Shown here: piece after piece, positions 57,155-64,000 of the stretch
How positions within the stretch are numbered: position 1 is the first letter of the stretch
Layout: every line of letters begins with the position of its first letter
Origin: an uncultured Muribaculaceae bacterium
GTDB taxonomy: Bacteria; Bacteroidota; Bacteroidia; Bacteroidales; Muribaculaceae
Direction of reading: 5' to 3'
NCBI GenBank assembly: GCA_934590135.1
Contig: CAKTOT010000002.1
Coordinates: 1-64,000, forward strand
DNA length: 64,000 bases
Program-made: the position numbers and the translations under genes
Notes under the pieces: generated by a model
What the model saw: only the letters and a program-made list of their open reading frames with translations
Databases searched by the model: none
What the model was told of the DNA's origin: nothing

Positions 57155-57859
57155 TTATTTGGCGGATTTGGATGCCAATTGCGGGTCGATTTCGGGACGA
57201 AGCATACCCACCTGAGTGACGCCGCCGATGGTTTTATCGCCGATATTGACGTAAATCTCGGTGCCTATGGGGAGGTAGAGGTCTACGCGCGAGCCGAATT
57301 TGATAAATCCCATGTGGTCTTCGATGGACGCTTCGACGCCCGGTTCGGCGTATGTCGCGATACGGCGAGCAACGGCACCGGCGATTTGGCGCATCAGAAT
57401 TTCCTGTCCGTCGTGAGTGCGGATGACCACTGTCGAGCGCTCGTTTTCGGTGCTCGATTTGGGCAGGTATGCAGCCAGGAAGCGACCCTTGTGGTGCTTG
57501 GAGTACACCACTTCGCCGTCTACGGGGAACCAATTGGCGTGAACGTTGACGATGCTCATAAATACGGACAGCTGGATGCAGCGGCAGTGTAGGTACTCGT
57601 CCTCGAACACCTCCTCGCGTGCCACTACACGGCCGTCGGCACTGGAGACTACGGCTCGCAGCGGGTCGCCGCGGAAGCGGCGTTTGGGTGATCGGAAGAA
57701 GTTGGTTACCAGGGCATACAATGTGCCCAGTATGGCGGTGAATACGATGGCAAGTGTCAGCGGACGTACGCACAGCCACAGAGGTACGCATACGGCGGCA
57801 CTGAATACAAACAGTGCTATCAGTATATGGACGCCTTCGTGATGTATTTTTACTCGCAT
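57155..57859 (-). CDS. psd: Phosphatidylserine decarboxylase proenzyme
   Basis: A 234-residue membrane-bound enzyme converting phosphatidylserine to phosphatidylethanolamine. Two N-terminal hydrophobic segments (residues about 10-50) anchor it. The self-cleavage site is Gly189-Ser190 in KFGSRVDLYLP, creating the pyruvoyl cofactor on the small chain. The short archaeal-type length is usual in Bacteroidetes. It is first in the minus-strand operon. Confidence 0.93.
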   Translation of the reverse strand: MRVKIHHEGVHILIALFVFSAAVCVPLWLCVRPLTLAIVFTAILGTLYALVTNFFRSPKRRFRGDPLRAVVSSADGRVVAREEVFEDEYLHCRCIQLSVFMSIVNVHANWFPVDGEVVYSKHHKGRFLAAYLPKSSTENERSTVVIRTHDGQEILMRQIAGAVARRIATYAEPGVEASIEDHMGFIKFGSRVDLYLPIGTEIYVNIGDKTIGGVTQVGMLRPEIDPQLASKSAK

Positions 57860-57983
57860 GAGGTAGGTTGTCTATAAATTGTGTGTCGTGAATAATGCCT
57901 CGGCGTTTTCGCGGCAAGAGTCGCACAGATATTGTCGTCCGGAGCAAAACGATGCTCACGATATGCGGCATATATTCAAGTTG

Positions 57984-57991
57984 CAAATTTA
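57984..57991 (-). promoter_or_regulatory. Minus-7 box (TAAATTTG) for the psd operon
   Basis: On the minus strand the sequence reads TAAATTTG, an exact TAnnTTTG, about 125 nt before the psd start. The divergent promoter at 58118 shares this 371-nt gap (57860-58230); no other feature is seen in it. Confidence 0.5.
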
Positions 57992-58117
57992 CGCTTTTTT
58001 CTTGAGAAAAGGCCACGCCGGACGGCCAAAAACGCTCCAGGGAGTTCTGAAAGTCGATAAATTAACGATCATCGGTCATCTTTTCGGGAATATGATATGT
58101 AAGTATGTACTTTTTTA

Positions 58118-58125
58118 TACCTTTG
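58118..58125 (+). promoter_or_regulatory. Minus-7 box TACCTTTG for the DUF4932 gene
   Basis: An exact TAnnTTTG box 105 nt before the ATG at 58231. Confidence 0.55.
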
Positions 58126-58230
58126 CAGGCACTTGGATTTTGGAGCATGTGAGGTGCATTGATGTTGTACCGAAGCAGACTGCTCCGCCGAGAAAAATTG
58201 TCCAATCAGAATGTATTTAATCAAGATTCT

Positions 58231-59619
58231 ATGAGAAAGTATTTGATGATGCTGTGCCTTGTCTTGGGGCTTAATGCTTCGGCAGTCGAGGTGTCCGTGG
58301 ACGAGAATGTCGAGTTTGTCAGCGCAATGTGCCGTGTTGCCGGGTTCGAGGAGTATGTAAACAATGTTAATAAGCAGTATGTAGCCGTATTAGACTCGGT
58401 GATGGCGCCGCTGAAGAGCTGCTCGGCAGTAGCACGGCTCAATGAGTTGCGCGGCGCACAGGGGTTGTCCTATGATGCGGTGGCTACATTGGCGGCACAT
58501 ACGGCAATACGGGATGGACATTTTGTGTTGCTGCCGGGTTCTGATTTGTCCAAGTTGGACGGCCGTTGGAAGTCGGGGCAGGATGCCGAGGTGGCTCGAC
58601 TGTTGGATGAGGCTTACCGTCAGAGCCGATTTCACGACTTCTATGTATCGCAAAAGCCGTTTTACGATAAGGTGATGATCAATGTTGAGAGTATGCTCGC
58701 CAATGTCGACTTTGCCTGGCTCGAAGATTTTTACGGGAGCGAGATACTCGGACGACTATCAGTAAGTTTGCTAAATTACGGCAATTATGGTGTGACGTGT
58801 AAACGTCTCGGGATGTCCGATGAGTCGGTCGTTATCATAGGCTGTTGGAAGTTGGATGAGAATGGTATACCGATATTTCATGACAATGAGAGTCTGATAG
58901 TTCACGAATTTTCGCATCCGATGTGCAACCCGATAATAGATGGCAATATACGAGCCTTTAACGGCAACGCTCAATTAGTGGCCGACTTGATGGAAGAAGA
59001 ACTTGCCACTCAGGCTTATGGTGGTGCTCGGACAATGTTGTGCGAATCGATGGTGCGCTCCGTCGAAATACAGTATGCCCTGGCGCACGCCAAATGCGCC
59101 GAAGACAGCGCGAATGTCGAGGCAGCTATTAAGCATCAAGTTGCCGGCGGATTTCTTGTGGTGCCCGAGATTGTGAACGCGATGACCGAATACCGCAACA
59201 ACCGCGACCGCTATCATACGCTGTCACAGGCCGCTGCACTCATCGTTGAGGCTGTCAACGGCCTTGATGTGACACAGCGGTATCGCGAACTAAGGCGCGG
59301 ACAAATTAACGTGCTCGGCTGCTCGTTGGCCGACGGCACTCGCGATGTGCCGGCCTCGGATAGATATGCCGTCAAGGTTTTCTTTGACAAACCGGTGGTT
59401 AACAGTGCTATGGCCTGCAATTATTACGATAATAATCCCGGCATATTTCCGAATATATGTGGTGCCAAGTTTGACAAAGACCGCCGCATTATGACGATGT
59501 ATCTCAAGACCGAACCGGGCAAAGAATATGGTTTCAAACTGCTTGGATGGCCGTATATGACCGAAGCCGGATATAGTGGGCGTGGCGAAGCTCCGGTACA
59601 CTTCTTTACAGCGAAATAG
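58231..59619 (+). CDS. DUF4932 secreted protein, putative zinc metallopeptidase
   Basis: A 462-residue protein starting at the ATG at 58231, which gives a signal peptide (MRKYLMMLCLVLGLNASA); an upstream in-frame ATG at 58159 adds 24 unlikely residues. VDENVEFVSAMCRVAGFEEY follows, as in DUF4932. The motif HEFSHPMCNP near residue 228 fits the HExxH zinc site of gluzincin-like peptidases. About 60 residues later E(E)LATQAYGG supplies acidic residues that might be the third ligand. The C-terminal 100 residues are an Ig-like domain. Peptidase activity is inferred. It has its own promoter and terminator. Confidence 0.72.
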   Translation: MRKYLMMLCLVLGLNASAVEVSVDENVEFVSAMCRVAGFEEYVNNVNKQYVAVLDSVMAPLKSCSAVARLNELRGAQGLSYDAVATLAAHTAIRDGHFVLLPGSDLSKLDGRWKSGQDAEVARLLDEAYRQSRFHDFYVSQKPFYDKVMINVESMLANVDFAWLEDFYGSEILGRLSVSLLNYGNYGVTCKRLGMSDESVVIIGCWKLDENGIPIFHDNESLIVHEFSHPMCNPIIDGNIRAFNGNAQLVADLMEEELATQAYGGARTMLCESMVRSVEIQYALAHAKCAEDSANVEAAIKHQVAGGFLVVPEIVNAMTEYRNNRDRYHTLSQAAALIVEAVNGLDVTQRYRELRRGQINVLGCSLADGTRDVPASDRYAVKVFFDKPVVNSAMACNYYDNNPGIFPNICGAKFDKDRRIMTMYLKTEPGKEYGFKLLGWPYMTEAGYSGRGEAPVHFFTAK

Positions 59620-59645
59620 CGCATAGGCATGCGCATATACCCAAG

Positions 59646-59681
59646 GTGCGGACGTGGCTCGATGGCTGGGTCCGTGCTTTT
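59646..59681 (+). terminator. Terminator after the DUF4932 gene
   Basis: An 8-bp stem with two G-T pairs (59646-59653 with 59670-59677), followed by a short T tract. Confidence 0.5.
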
Positions 59682-59761
59682 GTTTGACGGAGTAAGTGTA
59701 CTCTGACGGGAAAATTATGTGACAAGCTGTATGTGAAAATAAGTTAATGCCCGCAAATGGT

Positions 59762-59792
59762 TTTGTTGCATTAATAAAAAGCGCTTAATTTG
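59762..59792 (+). promoter_or_regulatory. Promoter TTTG-N19-TTAATTTG of the small membrane protein
   Basis: TTTG at 59762-59765, a 19-nt spacer, then TTAATTTG at 59785-59792. The spacing is exactly the Bacteroidetes consensus, with one mismatch in the minus-7 box. The leader to 59909 is about 110 nt. Confidence 0.6.
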
Positions 59793-59908
59793 CATAAAAT
59801 GTTAGTTTTCGGCTGCTGATACAGCGAAAAATGCCGTGAAACAGTTCTCTTCTCGCGTCAAGACGGACATCAACCATAATATTCACTCCCTATAAAGACC
59901 AAAAAAAC

Positions 59909-60319
59909 ATGGACGAATTAAAGAAAAAACTCCTTGCGCTTGACCCCAAGCAAAAATTCCTGATTACAGCCGGTGGCGGCATACTCGTTGCCGTTCTTTA
60001 CCTTATACTTCCGCAGGTGTCGGTATTTGGACTGGCCTCGGTTATGGGCATAAAATGCTTTACGGCAGACAGTGCATTGCTACTTGTAATGTCGCTCGCT
60101 ATCGTTGTACTTCCGATAGTATCGGCTTGTATGATATACTCAAAAAAAGCTGTTATCCCGCTGTTTGCCTATATTACGACCGGTGTTTTTCTGCTTTTCG
60201 GCATATTGCTCGGCTCGACTTTCCTGACGCTGGCTATCGGCTGGTGGCTCACGCTCATCGTGGCCATCGCTTGGTGCATCGTAAGCGCTCTGCTCAAAGG
60301 CGAAGAAGCTCAGATGTAA
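59909..60319 (+). CDS. Small multi-pass membrane protein
   Basis: A 136-residue protein with a charged N-terminus (MDELKKKLLALDPKQKF) and four hydrophobic spans (about residues 18-38, 52-75, 79-104 and 105-126). It ends KGEEAQM. I do not recognise the family. It has a good promoter and an intrinsic terminator, so it is a single-gene transcript. Confidence 0.68.
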   Translation: MDELKKKLLALDPKQKFLITAGGGILVAVLYLILPQVSVFGLASVMGIKCFTADSALLLVMSLAIVVLPIVSACMIYSKKAVIPLFAYITTGVFLLFGILLGSTFLTLAIGWWLTLIVAIAWCIVSALLKGEEAQM

Positions 60320-60341
60320 TCTGTAGACATACGTAAGATAG

Positions 60342-60384
60342 AAAGCGGACGTTGCCCCCCTTCGGGCTGTGTCCGCTTTTTTTT
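60342..60384 (+). terminator. Intrinsic terminator with T8 tract
   Basis: A 9-bp outer stem (60342-60350 with 60371-60379) with an inner CCC/GGG stem, and eight T after the stem. Confidence 0.85.
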
Positions 60385-60440
60385 GAGGACGTAGTAAGGC
60401 GGCGGATATGGCGGATATGTCGAGTGGCCGAAAAAATTCG

Positions 60441-60448
60441 TAACTTTG
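60441..60448 (+). promoter_or_regulatory. Minus-7 box TAACTTTG immediately upstream of the O-methyltransferase start
   Basis: An exact TAnnTTTG box that ends only 4 nt before the ATG at 60453, so transcription would start on or just around the start codon. Either the mRNA is leaderless, or this box is not used and the promoter lies upstream. Confidence 0.45.
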
Positions 60449-60452
60449 TGGT

Positions 60453-61085
60453 ATGGAATCGGAAGAGTACATAGCCCGACATATAGACGCCGAGCCGCCG
60501 CAATTGGAGGCGCTGTGGCGTCGCACCAATCTGCGACATGTGTATCCGCGCATGTGCTGCGGCCATATTCAGGGCCGACTACTGAAAATGCTGACGGCTA
60601 TGGTTGCGCCGCATCGTATACTCGAAATCGGCGCCTTTACCGGGTACTCGACGCTGTGCCTTGCCGAGGGTATGCCTGCGGGTTGCACATTGGATACGGT
60701 GGAGGTGGACGATGAGCGCGAAGACGAGTTGCGCACGCTTTTTGCGGCCGATGCACGCGGCGGCGACATTCGTCTGCACATCGGCGATGCGATGAAGGTC
60801 GTTCCGAACCTGCCCGGCCAATGGGATTTGGTGCTGCTGGACGCCGACAAGCGGCTGTATCTCGAGATGTTAGAGATGGTAGTCGACCGAGTGCCCATAG
60901 GTGGCATAATTCTTGCTGACAATACACTGTGGAGCGGCAAGGTGCTGGCCGATGATGCCGTACATACCGATGCGCAGACGCGGGCGCTGGCGCGTTTCAA
61001 CGATGCGGTGGCCGCCGATACGCGTTTCCAAAAAGTCATTTTGCCCATACGCGACGGCATGACGATAATGCGGCGCGTGTGCTGA
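60453..61085 (+). CDS. SAM-dependent O-methyltransferase
   Basis: A 210-residue class I methyltransferase of the catechol/caffeoyl-CoA O-methyltransferase type. ILEIGAFTGYSTLCLAEGM near residue 50 is the SAM-binding loop, DTVEVDDE near 77 holds the ribose contact, and DLVLLDADKRLYLEM near 129 and ILADNTLWSGKV near 152 carry the metal-binding residues. Substrate unknown. It is 47 nt before rbfA, a pairing common in Bacteroidales. Confidence 0.9.
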   Translation: MESEEYIARHIDAEPPQLEALWRRTNLRHVYPRMCCGHIQGRLLKMLTAMVAPHRILEIGAFTGYSTLCLAEGMPAGCTLDTVEVDDEREDELRTLFAADARGGDIRLHIGDAMKVVPNLPGQWDLVLLDADKRLYLEMLEMVVDRVPIGGIILADNTLWSGKVLADDAVHTDAQTRALARFNDAVAADTRFQKVILPIRDGMTIMRRVC

Positions 61086-61132
61086 CCCTCACGCCCTCAC
61101 GGATTGTATAACATACACAAACACAATATAAT

Positions 61133-61540
61133 ATGGAGACAACACGTCAAGCCAAAATATCACGACTTCTGCAAAAGGAGCTCAGCGAATTGTTTCGCCG
61201 ACAGACCGCCAAGACCCATGGTACGCTGGTGAGTGTCAGCGCCGTGCGCATCAGCCCCGACCTTTCGGTGGCCCGCGCCTATCTGTCTATTTTTCCCTCC
61301 GAGCGCTCGGCCGAAATCATCAAGAGCATCAATGCCTCGGCCAAGACCATACGCTACGAACTGGCGCAGCGCGTACGCTATCAGCTACGTAAGACGCCCG
61401 AGCTGACATTCTTCGTGGACGATTCGCTGGACTATGCCGAGAATATCGACCGGCTTCTCGCCACCGACGGCATAGGCAATACCGAGGCGGACGCTGCTGC
61501 CGGTGACGGCGGCGCGGACACAGTCAAGACCACCGACTGA
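61133..61540 (+). CDS. rbfA: 30S ribosome-binding factor A
   Basis: A 135-residue KH-like protein that helps mature the 16S rRNA 5' end and works in cold adaptation. Typical stretches are RQAKISRLLQKELSELF at the start, VSVSAVRISPDLSVARAYLSIFPSE near residues 33-57, and LTFFVDDSLDYAENIDRLL near residues 90-110. The last 20 residues form a Gly/Asp/Ala tail. It lies 6 nt before the permease gene. Confidence 0.95.
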   Translation: METTRQAKISRLLQKELSELFRRQTAKTHGTLVSVSAVRISPDLSVARAYLSIFPSERSAEIIKSINASAKTIRYELAQRVRYQLRKTPELTFFVDDSLDYAENIDRLLATDGIGNTEADAAAGDGGADTVKTTD

Positions 61541-61546
61541 CGCACC

Positions 61547-62815
61547 ATGGCTTCGATGCCGGTGCTGCGCATAGCCTTCCGCTACCTGCGGGCGCGCCAC
61601 TCGCACAATGCGGTCAATGTCATCACCTTTGTGTCGATGGCCGGTATCGCCGTGGCCGTAGCCGCCATGGTGGTTGTGCTGTCCATATTCAACGGCTTCG
61701 GTGACCTGGCCGCCGCCAATATGGCGGTGTTGGATGCGCCTCTGCGCGTGACGCCGCGTAGCGGTGCCGCCATCGCCGATGCCGACAGCCTGTGCCGCGT
61801 CATTGCGGCACGCGTGCCCGGTGTCACGGCAGTCCCGGTGGTCACCGAGCGGGCTTTGCTCATATCCGGCGAGCATCAAGTCCCCGTGGTCTTCAAGGGC
61901 ATACCGCAGGGGTATGACACGCTGTCCACCATAGCCGCTTCGGTCATTGACGGCGCCTTGGCTTGGGATGTCCCCGATGCCTTGGACGAAGACTTTGCCG
62001 CAGCCACCATCTCGGTAGGTGTGGCCAATTCGCTGTTGGTTGCGCCCGATGCCGACCACCCCGTGCGCCTGTATGTGCCGCGTAGGGTGGGGCGCATCAA
62101 TCCCGCCAATCCCATGGCGGCCTTTCGCGGCGCCACGCTCAGCGTCAGCGGCGTCTTTCGTACGCAGCAAAACGATATAGACCGCGATCATATATTGATA
62201 CCGCTGACGGTGGCGCGCGACCTTATGGAATACGATACGCAGGCCACGGCCGTGGAGGTCTTTACGGCCAAGAATGCCGATACGGAGGCCTTGCGTGATG
62301 CCGTGGCAGATGTCATCGGGCCGCAGTATGATGTGCAGACGCGTCTGCAACAACGCGCCACCGCCTTCCGTATGATTGCCATCGAAAAGTGGATAACCTT
62401 CCTGATGCTTGTCTTCATACTGGTCATTGCGCTGTTCAATATCGTCTCGACGCTGTCGCTGGTGGTGCTCGAAAAACGCCGCAATATGGAGACCTTGCGC
62501 TGCCTCGGCGCCACGCACGCCATGACGCGCCGCGTCTTCATCACCCTGGGATGGCTGATTACGGCCGTAGGCGCCGCCGCCGGAATGGTGTTGGGCGTGG
62601 CTCTGACACTGGCGCAGCAGTACGGGCATTTTCTCAGCCTCGGCACAGGTGAGCAGGCTCAGGATATTATGTCGATTACGTGGTATCCCGTGCGGCTCGA
62701 CCCGGTGGACTTGCTTGTGGTGGCCGCTATGGCTGCGCTCACGGGGCTGATAGCCGCCCAATCGACGCGCTTCTTTGTGCGCCGCCGTCCGCCTACGGCT
62801 GTCGTCAGCGAATGA
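61547..62815 (+). CDS. LolC/E-like ABC transporter permease
   Basis: A 422-residue inner-membrane protein with the FtsX/MacB-type layout. One span (about 25-50, in FVSMAGIAVAVAAMVVVLSIF) is followed by a large periplasmic domain (about 50-270). Three more spans lie at about 283-310, 338-365 and 388-410. It resembles LolC/LolE, which release lipoproteins from the inner membrane with LolD; no ATPase gene is next to it. It is co-transcribed with rbfA, as in other Bacteroidetes. Confidence 0.88.
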   Translation: MASMPVLRIAFRYLRARHSHNAVNVITFVSMAGIAVAVAAMVVVLSIFNGFGDLAAANMAVLDAPLRVTPRSGAAIADADSLCRVIAARVPGVTAVPVVTERALLISGEHQVPVVFKGIPQGYDTLSTIAASVIDGALAWDVPDALDEDFAAATISVGVANSLLVAPDADHPVRLYVPRRVGRINPANPMAAFRGATLSVSGVFRTQQNDIDRDHILIPLTVARDLMEYDTQATAVEVFTAKNADTEALRDAVADVIGPQYDVQTRLQQRATAFRMIAIEKWITFLMLVFILVIALFNIVSTLSLVVLEKRRNMETLRCLGATHAMTRRVFITLGWLITAVGAAAGMVLGVALTLAQQYGHFLSLGTGEQAQDIMSITWYPVRLDPVDLLVVAAMAALTGLIAAQSTRFFVRRRPPTAVVSE

Positions 62816-62920
62816 GTGTCGGTGGCTGCCGACAACGGCCGAGCCGCAAAATTAATCTAACGAAACTTACGGGCCGAGGCGCGTATCACGACTGCCGCCG
62901 CCCCCAATATATACAACGAT

Positions 62921-63700
62921 ATGCAAACAGTATTATTCCATTCCACAATATTCGGGCCGATACACAGTCGCCGACTGGGCGTATCGCTCGGCGTCAATCT
63001 GATGCCGGACGATGGCAAGGTTTGCACCTTTGACTGCCTGTACTGCGAGGCCGGGTATAATGCCCAGGGCGCCGGGACCACCGGGCTGCCCACGCGCCGA
63101 CAGGTGCGCGAAATGCTTGAAACACAACTGCAAAAGATGCAGGCCGAATCGGCGCTCTTGGATGTCATCACTTTCAGCGGCAACGGCGAGCCGACGTTAC
63201 ACCCCGAATTTGGAGGCGTCATAGACGATACCCTGGCGCTACGCGACCGCTACTATCCGCAGGCCAAGGTTAGCGTCCTTACCAACAGCACTCGCGCCGG
63301 GCAGGATGCGGTAGCTGCCGCCTTGTGCCGCGTGGACAATAATATCGTCAAGCTGGACAGCGCCGTTGATGCCACCTTCCGTGCCCTCAATCGGCCCACA
63401 TCGCCGGAGACGACACCCGAGAGCGTCATCCGCAGCCTCGTCCGGTTTGCCGGACAGGCAATAGTGCAGACACTGCTGACGCGCGGAACGCATAACGGCG
63501 CAGCCGTAGACAATACCTCTGACGCCGAAATCAAGGCTCTGTGCGATGCCTACCGCCGCATCCGTCCGCGCTCGATAATGCTTTATTCCATCGATCGACA
63601 GACCCCCGAGCATTCGCTTGTCAAAATAAACCGTGACGAGCTATCGGCCATAGCCGCCCGCATCACCGCTGATACAGGCATACCTGTCTCGGTGGCATAG
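62921..63700 (+). CDS. Radical SAM protein
   Basis: A 259-residue protein of the MoaA/elongator-like radical SAM group. The cluster motif CTFDCLYC (Cys-x3-Cys-x2-Cys) is near residue 37. SGNGEPTLHPE near residue 87 matches the glycine-rich SAM contact. Beginning HSTIFGPIHSRRLGVSLGVNLMP is typical of the YfkAB-like family found in Bacteroidetes. No substrate can be assigned. A strong hairpin terminator follows the stop. Confidence 0.9.
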   Translation: MQTVLFHSTIFGPIHSRRLGVSLGVNLMPDDGKVCTFDCLYCEAGYNAQGAGTTGLPTRRQVREMLETQLQKMQAESALLDVITFSGNGEPTLHPEFGGVIDDTLALRDRYYPQAKVSVLTNSTRAGQDAVAAALCRVDNNIVKLDSAVDATFRALNRPTSPETTPESVIRSLVRFAGQAIVQTLLTRGTHNGAAVDNTSDAEIKALCDAYRRIRPRSIMLYSIDRQTPEHSLVKINRDELSAIAARITADTGIPVSVA

Positions 63701-63718
63701 CAGTGCGGACATAAACGC

Positions 63719-63753
63719 AAATCGGCGGATGCCTTGTAGGCGTCCGCCGATTT
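63719..63753. terminator. Perfect 15-bp bidirectional terminator
   Basis: 63719-63733 pairs with 63739-63753 (one G-T pair) around a 5-nt loop, flanked by AAA and TTT. It separates the radical SAM gene from the convergent beta-barrel gene. Confidence 0.85.
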
Positions 63754-63776
63754 GTCGTATAGGGTTGGGAATGTGC

Positions 63777-64000
63777 CTAATCGCTTTTCTTAGGGCGTCC
63801 GCCGATTACGAAGCCTATGGAGAGGGCTGCCGTGTGGAAGCCGCGCCGCACAATCATACAGTGTGCCGTCAGGCGTATGTGGTGAAATAATTCAACGCCG
63901 GCACGCGGCATAAACACGAAGGCGTTTTCGGCCGAGACTGTTTGGCAGCCTAAAGAACCTACTTGATCAATAGATGCAGCGCCTATGCCTATGCCGACAA
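63777..64000 (-). CDS. Partial outer-membrane beta-barrel protein (C-terminal end)
   Basis: An open frame on the minus strand runs from the window edge to a TAG at 63777-63779, giving at least 74 residues. It has alternating strands such as NAFVFMPRAGVELFHHIRL and ends TAALSIGFVIGGRPKKSD, typical of the last strands of Bacteroidetes porin-like or outer-membrane beta-barrel proteins. The N-terminus is outside the window. Confidence 0.7.
   Translation of the reverse strand, partial: VGIGIGAASIDQVGSLGCQTVSAENAFVFMPRAGVELFHHIRLTAHCMIVRRGFHTAALSIGFVIGGRPKKSD

Noticed and set aside
57879..58220. 113-codon frame between psd and the DUF4932 gene
   Set aside because: It overlaps both divergent promoters and has no domain.

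Overview
The window looks like chromosome from a gut Bacteroidales bacterium of moderately high GC, most plausibly a Muribaculaceae (S24-7) relative. Supporting signs are Bacteroidetes-type promoters (TAnnTTTG minus-7 boxes, sometimes with TTTG or TTG about 19-20 nt upstream), A-rich leaders without strong Shine-Dalgarno sites, a three-gene succinate dehydrogenase/fumarate reductase operon, a PorZ-like protein, a PCMD protein, a BspA-type leucine-rich repeat protein, a CarboxypepD_reg TonB receptor, DUF4834, DUF4932 and DUF5689 proteins, and several secreted proteins ending in a YYxLxG...G-x-Y-[VI]...VVI[KR]-like C-terminal tag. The family placement is inference. I found no rRNA, tRNA, CRISPR array, transposase or prophage.

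Layout. 0-0.45 kb holds a short promoter-terminator unit that may encode a small RNA. 0.45-6 kb carries a phosphopantetheinyl transferase, a PD40 propeller protein and a very large secreted amidase-propeller fusion. 6.4-10.3 kb is the sdh/frd CAB operon. 10.7-20.7 kb holds a PCMD protein, D-aminoacyl-tRNA deacylase, an LRR protein, trmB, an Mrp ATPase, aroQ, a YfhO membrane protein with a degenerate methyltransferase-like partner, and rdgB. 20.9-33.6 kb carries PorZ-like, an unknown gene, a multi-pass membrane protein, an RlmL-type methyltransferase with an Arg/Asp repeat tail, pfkA and sbcDC. 33.7-35.1 kb is a secreted propeller protein on the minus strand.

Two multigene systems stand out. 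At 35.6-44.4 kb six genes form a eukaryotic-like phospho-signalling cluster: a zinc ribbon, a Ser/Thr kinase with FHA domain, an FHA-transmembrane-trypsin protein, a PP2C phosphatase with a membrane anchor, a non-RD Ser/Thr kinase with a transmembrane segment and an external domain, and a secreted triple-repeat protein. The parts suggest phospho-signalling across the inner membrane linked to an extracytoplasmic protease. At 45.5-54.1 kb a TonB-dependent receptor is followed by two predicted surface lipoproteins with DUF5689/OB-like and jelly-roll domains and a secreted endonuclease/exonuclease/phosphatase. This has the form of a capture, import and cleavage system, perhaps for nucleic acids, with no SusD. 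Between the two systems lies a compact promoter-hairpin-terminator unit (44.73-44.88 kb) that is a good small-RNA candidate.

54.3-57.9 kb (minus strand) is a phospholipid gene run (psd, pssA, DUF4834, DUF2461, GT2). 58.2-63.7 kb holds a DUF4932 putative metallopeptidase, a small membrane protein, an O-methyltransferase, rbfA, a LolC/E-type permease and a radical SAM protein. The window ends inside an outer-membrane beta-barrel gene on the minus strand.
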